This document shows positions 57,311 through 64,000 of a stretch of 64,000 nucleotides of DNA, piece by piece (the first letter of the stretch is position 1; the number at the start of each line of letters is the position of its first letter). The DNA is taken from NCBI GenBank assembly GCA_019916065.1, contig CM034233.1:24501936-24565935 (forward strand), in the 5' to 3' direction. This stretch comes from Vitellaria paradoxa (lineage: Eukaryota > Streptophyta > Magnoliopsida > Ericales > Sapotaceae). Made by a program: the position numbers and the translations under genes. The notes beneath the pieces were generated by a model. That model worked only from the letters and a program-made list of their open reading frames with translations. It was not told the DNA's origin and made no database searches.

Positions 57311-57616
57311 GAAAATCACTTACACTTCTTAAATTTTAAAAATTTACTTTTGTATTTCTTATACTTTCAGTTAAAGTGAAATTATAAATGGCGTTAAATT
57401 TTTAAGTAAATTACAAAAATACCTATTAAAAACTAAATAGAATCAGAAAGTATAAGCATAGATAATATAATGTACATGGGGTATAAATGTAATTTTTAAA
57501 TTTATTTAGAGTCAAAACCATTATGTTTGACAAATTTTTAAACGTTTTCACTTTAATTCAAAAATAAGAAATATAAAGATAAGTTTTTAAAATTTAGGGA
57601 TATACGTAATTTTTAC
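57311..57616. mobile_element. Fold-back element with ~73-bp inverted arms
   Basis: The left arm 57311-57385 (CTTAAATTTTAAAAATTTACTT, first 20 CTTAAATTTTAAAAATTTAC; CAGTTAAAGTGAAA) pairs with 57544-57616 read inversely (CCTAAATTTTAAAAACTTAT; GAATTAAAGTGAAA). The core is non-coding. Confidence 0.7.
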
Positions 57617-57991
57617 CTTAAGTACAACAGTAAAAAAAAAAAAATTTATCACTAATAATATTATTCAAGTTAACAAATCATTGTGCCGTTACATGCAAAA
57701 TAATTCAACGTTAAAAATAACAAGTATAGCCAATTATATTCAACCACTTGAATGTTAATATTTTTATTGATTTTATTTCCAACTTGAAATAGTTCTCAAT
57801 AAGAAAATGCAAGCCAACACATTTACTTTAAAGAAAGTCTTGGGGGCTTGATTTTAGAAAGCTAACACATTTACGTAAAAATGTTATTATTTGTTATTTA
57901 TTTATTTATTTATTTTTTTGGTTGGGGGTTATGGTAGTTAAACCAGCTTCTGATGCATTAGAAATATCGCCTTCTCGTGTGAATTAATTAA

Positions 57992-58198
57992 TTAATTCAA
58001 TTCCTGGTTGGCTGTTGATGTTTGAATGCCAGTTGTTCCACCCAACGAGTTTAAAGGAGTAATGAGCAGTAATTGCCTCCCACATTCCAGTCCATCTGAT
58101 CTGGCCATAGCGAGTTTTCCCTGTCCACGGTCAATGTAATGTAATATTTCACAAAGAAGGCCCGTCAATGCGTAAAACGTGCCCAACCTTCTTGACAT
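57992..58198 (-). CDS. Unrecognised open frame, possible terminal exon fragment
   Basis: A 68-codon frame on the minus strand with protein-like composition (RRLGTFYALTGLLCEILHYI, then GQGKLAMARSDGLECGRQ) and GC content above the neighbours. It is not low-complexity like other short frames here. The 18 bases around its first codons are duplicated by the SINE-like insertion at 58208-58401. Beyond that, minus-strand sequence reads TGCACGTGCAAG, which could be a splice acceptor. I do not recognise the product; chance is quite possible. Confidence 0.25.
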   Translation of the reverse strand: MSRRLGTFYALTGLLCEILHYIDRGQGKLAMARSDGLECGRQLLLITPLNSLGGTTGIQTSTANQELN

Positions 58199-58207
58199 TG
58201 CTTCCTT

Positions 58208-58401
58208 TGGTGCAAAAAGGCGATACCCTCACCCTCAGGATTTTCACCCCCAGGCCCCAAGGGAATGGTGGAGGAGGTAAATCGCAGTATACAGCGACCT
58301 CCTAGACAGGAGGATCAGTGCCTGGTGCCCACAAGGAGTCACCCCCACAAGAGGATGAAACTCCCACACTGCGACTGCCAGGACTCAGACCTGTATCCTT
58401 G
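58208..58401. mobile_element. SINE-like insertion with 18-bp target duplication
   Basis: TCTTGACATTGCTTCCTT stands at 58190-58207 and again at 58402-58419, perfectly. The 194 bp between is GC-rich and unlike its surroundings. On the minus strand, AGGTCTGAGTCCTGGCA near one end resembles a tRNA T-arm / Pol III B box. Long perfect direct repeats point to target-primed insertion. No A box or clear tail was identified, so the SINE label is tentative. Confidence 0.6.
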
Positions 58402-58478
58402 TCTTGACATTGCTTCCTTGCACGTGCAATTACTTGTTAATTTATATCTCATGTTTTTATAATATACTATTCTTTCTT

Positions 58479-58909
58479 GGGGTGCATTTGAAACCATGAA
58501 AAACAACGAAAATCATGAAAAATGGGAATTAGGTAATTTTTTGACGTTTGACATATAGTCACTGAACTAATTTTTCAGAGTTGAATCATGAAATTTTTTT
58601 ACTTTTGTATCATTTTTTTGGAGAGAAAAATTGTCCAAATAATTTTTTTGAATTTGTTAGAACAGATTTATATCAAAATTTATTAAAAATCATTAAAAAA
58701 ATTTTTAGATTTGTGGAAAAGTTACTAATATTTGTGAACTGTTATTAGAATTTGTAAACAAATTATTAGGATTTATAAAAAGTTGTTGTGATATGTAAAT
58801 ATATATAAATTTATAAAAATTTCACAAAATACGAGAAATACAAAATGCATTAGACAATTTTAGAGATTTTTAGAGGAATTCAAAGGTTTTCATCGCAGCA
58901 AACACCCCC
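58479..58909. mobile_element. Inverted-end element, 431 bp
   Basis: GGGGTGCATTTGAAACCATG at the left and the inverse of GGGGGTGTTTGCTGCGATG at the right. The AT-rich non-coding interior contains repeated TTAGAATTTGT/TTAGGATTTAT words. No exact target duplication. Confidence 0.55.
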
Positions 58910-58914
58910 TTAAT

Positions 58915-59525
58915 ATATATTATTAATACACAATGGCTAATATTCATAATTTTTACTAACAGGACACCGTATGTTTCAAACTAATAAAATAATCTCTAGT
59001 AAATCAACCTATGCCAATGTTTGGTAGATGTGAACGTGCCATTTAATGGATAAGTAACTCCAAATTAAAAAAAAAAACTAAAACTAATCCTGTCTTGATC
59101 TTGAGAGGCTGGATTGAAAGATTTGGTTGAATTCCTAAAATCAATTTATGAGGCGAGGTTTAAAACTATGAAGGAGGCATAGGCACTAAGATTTAAGGTG
59201 TATGTCAACTTAAATTAATTCTCATAGTAAATTATTTTAAATACGTTGATTCATTTTATAATGCGTTTTAAATTTGTAATCTATTTTTCTTTTTAAAAAA
59301 ATTATTATTATTTTAAAAATTTTTATCCGAGCTGCAGCAGAATTCATGAATTGATTTGATGGGATAGCAAGGATTCAACGCGCCAGGGTCTCCAAGTAAG
59401 GGGGATAGCGGGTGGCCCGCCAAAAAAAAAAAAACTTTTCGGTTGTCAAAATAGTCAAACCACTCTTAAATTGATCCTTTGCCGTCTCTATTGTTGTTAT
59501 TATTATTCTTTTAGAAGATTTTATA
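58915..59525. other. Spacer
   Basis: No gene recognised. Confidence 0.5.
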
Positions 59526-59529
59526 TACA

Positions 59530-59686
59530 GGATGCATTTAAAGTGGTAAAAATGAAATAAAATTGAGATAAAATAAGAAAATTTATGAGGTCATAATTTG
59601 TATATGAAATAAAAAGTAAATTATTTTTAGAGATTTTTAAAAATTTTTAGAATTATTTAACGATTTTTAACAAATCAAACGCACCC
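59530..59686. mobile_element. Short AT-rich MITE-like copy (family A)
   Basis: GGATGCATTTAAAGTGG at the left and AACAAATCAAACGCACCC at the right, which is the inverse of the left end at 50043. It is the most complete copy in the window. Confidence 0.6.
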
Positions 59687-59714
59687 ATCATATTATAGAG
59701 ATAGGGGAATGGGA

Positions 59715-60118
59715 TTCTGGGAAATTAAATCCGAGTCATGAGCAGGTGAAACAAAAAAATCACATATAATGAAAGAGAACAAGATTTATGTAGAAAACTC
59801 CCAAACCAAAGAAAAGCCATAAGTATTCAGAAAATAAAATCTACTCTGTGAAAAATTATTACAATCACACAATATTTTCACTTACCTAATACCCCAAGAC
59901 ACCCCATAAAATAATTTCCCCAGTCAAACTTTAACTCTTACCTCAAAAGAGAAATTTAACTAAAGTACAAATTCGTTACCCAAAACTTTGACTGATGTAT
60001 CTTTACGAAAAAAAAAAAAAAAAAAAAGTCTTTATTTATAACCTTACAAAACTTTCATTCCTTTGTGAGAAAACTGATGTGGGACACCTAAAAGAATCAC
60101 CACACTAACAATCTAACA
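59715..60118 (-). repeat. 3' LTR (minus strand) of a copia element
   Basis: On the minus strand it begins TGTTAGATTGTTAGTG at 60118. It is preceded by the polypurine tract GGTGGAGAT (60119-60127), a standard plant copia 3' arrangement. The far end is approximate. The RNase H stop lies ~80 bases upstream, as expected. Confidence 0.65.
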
Positions 60119-60204
60119 ATCTCCACCTTGGTGACTGCTCACCCTTTAGAAAACTGAACACTCGTAATTTCACCTTGAACACCATCTGTTGGGTCATCTC
60201 CCAT

Positions 60205-61640
60205 CTAGTAACTAAAGATATGAATCAAGTCCAAGCAATGCTTAAACTTATCTATTGTGAGAGACTTCGTCAATATGTCTGCAGCGTTCTTAGAAGTGTA
60301 AACTTTCTCTAGCACTAGTTCACTAGAAGACACCAACTCCTGGATCTTGTGGAGCCTCACATCTATATGCTTAGTTCTAGCATGATACACCTAGTTTTCG
60401 CCAAATGAATGGAGCTCTAACTATCACAGTGAAACTCAACTCCACCTAGCTGCAAGCCCAACTCCTTGATATGGCCAGCATCCCACAACGCTTCCTAGGT
60501 AGCCTCAACCATTGCTATATATTCTGTTTCAGTTGTACAAAAAGCAACAAGAGCCTGAACCACAGAGATCCAACAAATAGGCCCTCCTATCAGAGCGAAG
60601 ACATACCAAATAGTCAACCATTTGTTAGCCAAGTCTCCTACATAATCTGCATCCACAAACTATACAACTGAAGGCTCACGCTGTTCTCTGCTAAACATGA
60701 TGACATACCCTATGATACTTTACAAGTATCTGAAGATACACCTAACTACACTTTAATGTTGCCTTTCTGAATTAGCGATAAACTTATTTACCACACCAAT
60801 TTGATGTGTAAAATCTGGTCTAGTATAAACTATCGCATACATAAGGCACCCAACTACACTGGCGTATGGAACTGAGCTTAGGTCCCTAATCTCATCTTCG
60901 AACTTTGGGCACTGATTTATAGATAATCTGAAATGACTCGCCAAAAGTGTACTTACCGATTTTGCATTAGCCATGCTAAACCCCTTCAACACATTCTCCA
61001 TATAAGCTCATTGAGATAACCACAATCTTCTCAAGCCTCTTCTTTTGAATCTCCATTCCAAGAATCTTCTTGGCCACACCCAAATCCTTCATCTCAAATT
61101 CCTTACTCAATAAGGCCTTAAGCTTGTTAACTTTAAGGATACTCTTTGTAAAAATCAACATATCATCCACATGCAATAGAATGTATATATAAAAGAACCA
61201 TTATTAAGGAATTTTACAGAAAAGCACCAATCATTCTCACATTGCTTGTAGCCAATTCTAATAATAAACGAGGCAAACTTCTTATACTGTGGCCGTGGAG
61301 ACTACTTTAGAGTATAAAGTGACTCCTTCAACTTATAGACTAACTGTTCCTCCCCAAGTTGTGAAAACTCCTTCGACTGTTCTATATAAAGATCTTCTTC
61401 AATGTCACCATGAAGAAACGCTATCTTTATGTTCATCTGTTTAAATTATACGTCAAAATGAGTTACCAAGGTTAGCATTACCCTGATAGAAGTGTGTTTA
61501 ACCATTGGAGAAAACATCTTATTATAGTTAATCCCCTTCTTATATGAGTAACCCTTTGCTACCAAGTGAATCTTGAATTTTCACATTCCTTCTCTGATGT
61601 AGCTTACTTACATTTGTGCACCTATTTGTGTTGCGCCTCA
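60205..61640 (-). pseudogene. Copia pol 3' half relic (RT, RNase H)
   Basis: On the minus strand: LVAKGYSYKKGINYNKMFSP (about 61560), IKIAFLHGDIEEDLYIEQ, VYKLKESLYTLK, then the RT box MHVDDMLIFTKS (61176; YVDD has become HVDD). FEMKDLGVAKKILGMEI, VPYASVVGCLMYA and TRPDFTHQIGVV follow (60900-60790). YHARTKHIDVRLHKIQELV and AADILTKSL end at 60205. Frameshifts and stops separate the pieces. Integrase and gag are absent, so it is a truncated 3' fragment plus its LTR. It is a different copia lineage from the 5605-17194 element, judging by pol wording. Confidence 0.82.
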
Positions 61641-63090
61641 AATTCTATGACCTAAAGGGTGAGTGAATTATGCTTCACGTAACATGTATCAAATATACCC
61701 ATTCCCTAATTAGAGCCATGTCACCTTGGAGCAGACGCTCTTAGTCCATAATGACAATCTAATAGTAAAATAATAGATAGCCTTGATTTAACTAGGCCAT
61801 AATGCTCCAATTATAGTCCCAATAATAAATTTAAAAGTAAAATAAAAAAAATATCTTGGCCTTATAGCCTTATAACCCAATCAAACTACTCCAAAAAAAA
61901 ATTTAATACAGTCCAGACTAGTTTAAAGTAAAAATAAAATAAAATAAAATAAAAAGAAACACTAATAATAGGAAACAGTCTAAGGTTAGTCCAATGCAGC
62001 GGCCTCACCTAATTGCTAGGTTCTGCACCTACAACACAATCTGTAAGGACGTGAGCACTATCCACTTCAATCCACGATGTATAATAAAGGTATATATGAT
62101 ATGTAACAAAATAACATGAATAATAATCTAAACCAGATTAATCGACAACCCTAATTCATCACAATATATCGTCCTTCAAAATCAGTACCCTATATCAGCG
62201 TGAATCTCAATAGTAATTCAAGTTTATTAGTCTTATTAATCTCATCATTATCATATCACATCCACGGTTACATTCACATTCACATTCATGGAGTGGGTAC
62301 TACCAACGTCGTCTTTTATGGGCCAATACCTAATTGAAACGATAAACCAAACGTGTCGTCATTTAGGGTAAAGCCCTGGGCCACAATTAGCCAAATACAC
62401 GTCATGTTGTAGGCTACTAACCTACTAGCATGAACACCAATCCCTACGCAGATTTCAGGTCTTTCAACAATAGGGTAATCTCTATACCCTTTTTATTTTC
62501 TAGTATCCCCCGTATGGCATGAACACCAATCCCTACGCAGGTTTCAGGTCTTTCAACAATAGGGTAATCTCTATACCCTTCCTATTTTCTAGTATCCCCC
62601 ATATGTTTATTTATAATTTCAATCTCATTTCACATTCTCTTTCCATTATCGTAACTATTTCCATCATCATTAATGTTATATTTAAAACACATTATTACAA
62701 ACCACATTTCATTATAAATAATCTATCACATGCAACCATTCCCTGATCAGAGCCATGTCACACTGGAGCAGACGCTCTTAGTTCATAATGACGATCTAAT
62801 AGTAAAGTATAGCCTTGGTTTAACTAGGCCACAATGCTCCAATTATAGTCCTAATAATAAATTTAAAAATGAAATAAAAAATATCTTGGCCTTATAGCCT
62901 TATAACCCAATCAAACTACTCCAAAAAAATTTTTAATACAGTCTAGACTAGTTTAAAGTAAAAAAAAAAAAAAAAGAAATAATAATAGTAGGAAACACTC
63001 TAAGGCTAGTTTAGTGCAACGGCCCACCTAATTGCCAGGTTCTACACCGACAACACAATTTGTAAGGACGTGAGCCAATCAAGTAAAAGA
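61629..63090 (+). mobile_element. LTR-like repeat, TGTCACGCC family, duplicated copy
   Basis: Begins TGTTGCGCCTCAAATTCTAT, like the 2496 copy. A ~370-bp block (ATTCCCTRATYAGAGCCATG ... CTGTAAGGACGTGAG) occurs at about 61703-62060 and again at 62738-63075, so the unit is partly tandem with a ~1.04-kb period. No coding sequence. Confidence 0.5.
62428..62605. repeat. 89-bp tandem duplication
   Basis: GCATGAACACCAATCCCTAC begins at 62428 and 62517. Both copies run through CTAGTATCCCCC and are nearly identical, so this is a recent duplication inside the LTR-like repeat. Confidence 0.92.
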
Positions 63091-63094
63091 TGCT

Positions 63095-63460
63095 ATAGGT
63101 TACTCATTGCACTATGCCTATTCTGATTTGTTGGAAATATTGATTTGGAATAATAGCTTATTTTTGTATCTCTTGCATAGTTTTACCTATCTTATGCTTC
63201 CTATTATTTGCTACAAAGCTAGTGTACATAATTATTTTTCTTTCTAAGCACTGATTCCTCTACATGAAATATGATTGGTGTTGGATTGCAAAACTGATGA
63301 AGTGCTGCTATTATTTTGTATTTATTTATTTGTTAATATATTTATTTATTTACTTTTCAAAAAAAATAGATGGATGAATTAGAATAATATTGATCTCTTT
63401 ATACACATACACACACATTAATTAAAATAAAATTTTAATTTTTTATTTTTAAGAAAAGTA
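63095..63460. other. AT-rich spacer
   Basis: No gene recognised. Confidence 0.5.
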
Positions 63461-63464
63461 AGTT

Positions 63465-63636
63465 AGGTCTTAAGTAAATGGGTTGAATACAGATTCCTGG
63501 GTTTGTACTAGTCCGTATTCAACCCGCCCATATCAAACCCCCTTTTAAATGGGCGAATTTGGGTTGCACCTATTTAACATTCAACCCGTTTAAACCCATT
63601 ACCAACCTACCCAACCTGCCCATTTTGCCACCCCCA
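63465..63636. mobile_element. hAT-like element end
   Basis: Rich in AACCCGYYY words and ends CCATTTTGCCACCCC. The inverse, GGGGTGGCAAAATGGGCAGG, is a typical plant hAT terminus. GGGTTGAATAC and its inverse GTATTCAACCC form a hairpin at about 63480-63526. The left end was not found. Confidence 0.45.
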
Positions 63637-63639
63637 TGT

Positions 63640-64000
63640 GCAGCACAACTTGGTTAATAATCTTAAATGCCATTGATATGAATTGACTTAGCGGTTCATA
63701 TTTTGTTTATGACACTTGAAATTGAAATATGAAATGGAATAGGATGAAAAGTCTTGAAGATAAGAACATAGCCATCGATTTTATTAGTGGTAGTTCCTCT
63801 GTAATGTGACTATATAGCCAGTGGCACTAGATATTGATTAGTGTGGCGGACCCTGGAAAGGCATCATCGAGTAAAGATTGGTAATTCTTAGTGCATGAAT
63901 ATGGTTAATCCTTGAAAATACGCTATACATGTGATTAGGTTGGGATGAAGTGGCGGATTGGCATTCCACTATATCCATGATCACTGGAGCATACTAGTTC
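63640..64000. other. Unassigned end of window
   Basis: Moderate AT content; no open frame or family motif was seen on either strand. Confidence 0.45.

Noticed and set aside
1..64000. tRNA, rRNA and snRNA genes
   Set aside because: No cloverleaf with A and B boxes, rRNA core or snRNA promoter element was recognised; only the B-box-like stretch in the SINE-like insertion.

Overview
The window looks like nuclear DNA of a eudicot plant. It is very AT-rich with frequent microsatellites. It carries a plant-only VQ-motif gene, a degenerate plant cysteine-rich receptor-like kinase, a plant mobile domain fragment, and plant-type Ty1/copia, MULE, CACTA, hAT and Tourist-like elements. The sequence does not allow a narrower placement. 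No rRNA, tRNA, organelle or bacterial sequence was recognised.

Layout. 1-5600 is intergenic, with a short casein-kinase-1 gene relic (1937-2118) and an LTR-like repeat (2496-3600). 5605-17194 is one old Ty1/copia retrotransposon with both 487-bp LTRs and a GTGAG target duplication. It holds a 146/147-bp tandem array, diverged ~460-bp repeats, a 2-kb nested DNA transposon, a wrecked pol gene with an internal tandem duplication, and a MITE inside that duplication. 17675-19116 is a dead cysteine-rich receptor-like kinase flanked by Helitron-like direct repeats. 19870-27500 is transposon-littered spacer. 28109-28710 is a VQ-motif gene with an apparent one-base frameshift, followed by a hairpin element and a CACTA element (30023-32754). 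33000-40300 holds further DNA-element remnants, including a 1.4-kb fold-back. 42780-47640 (minus strand) is a decayed MULE with a transposase followed by a plant-mobile-domain gene. 50557-51519 (minus) is the one clean protein-coding gene, a single-exon protein with a membrane segment, an acidic stretch and WD40-like repeats. 52000-64000 is spacer with MITEs, a SINE-like insertion with an 18-bp duplication, a minus-strand copia 3' end and a tandem LTR-like repeat.

How it works together. Only two loci look like host genes in place: the VQ gene (possibly broken) and the WD40-like gene. The rest is layered transposon history. Several insertion orders can be read directly because empty sites or unduplicated copies are present. 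I found no convincing new biochemical system. The most unusual structures are the nucleosome-length array inside the copia leader, the two-gene MULE, and the long fold-back element.
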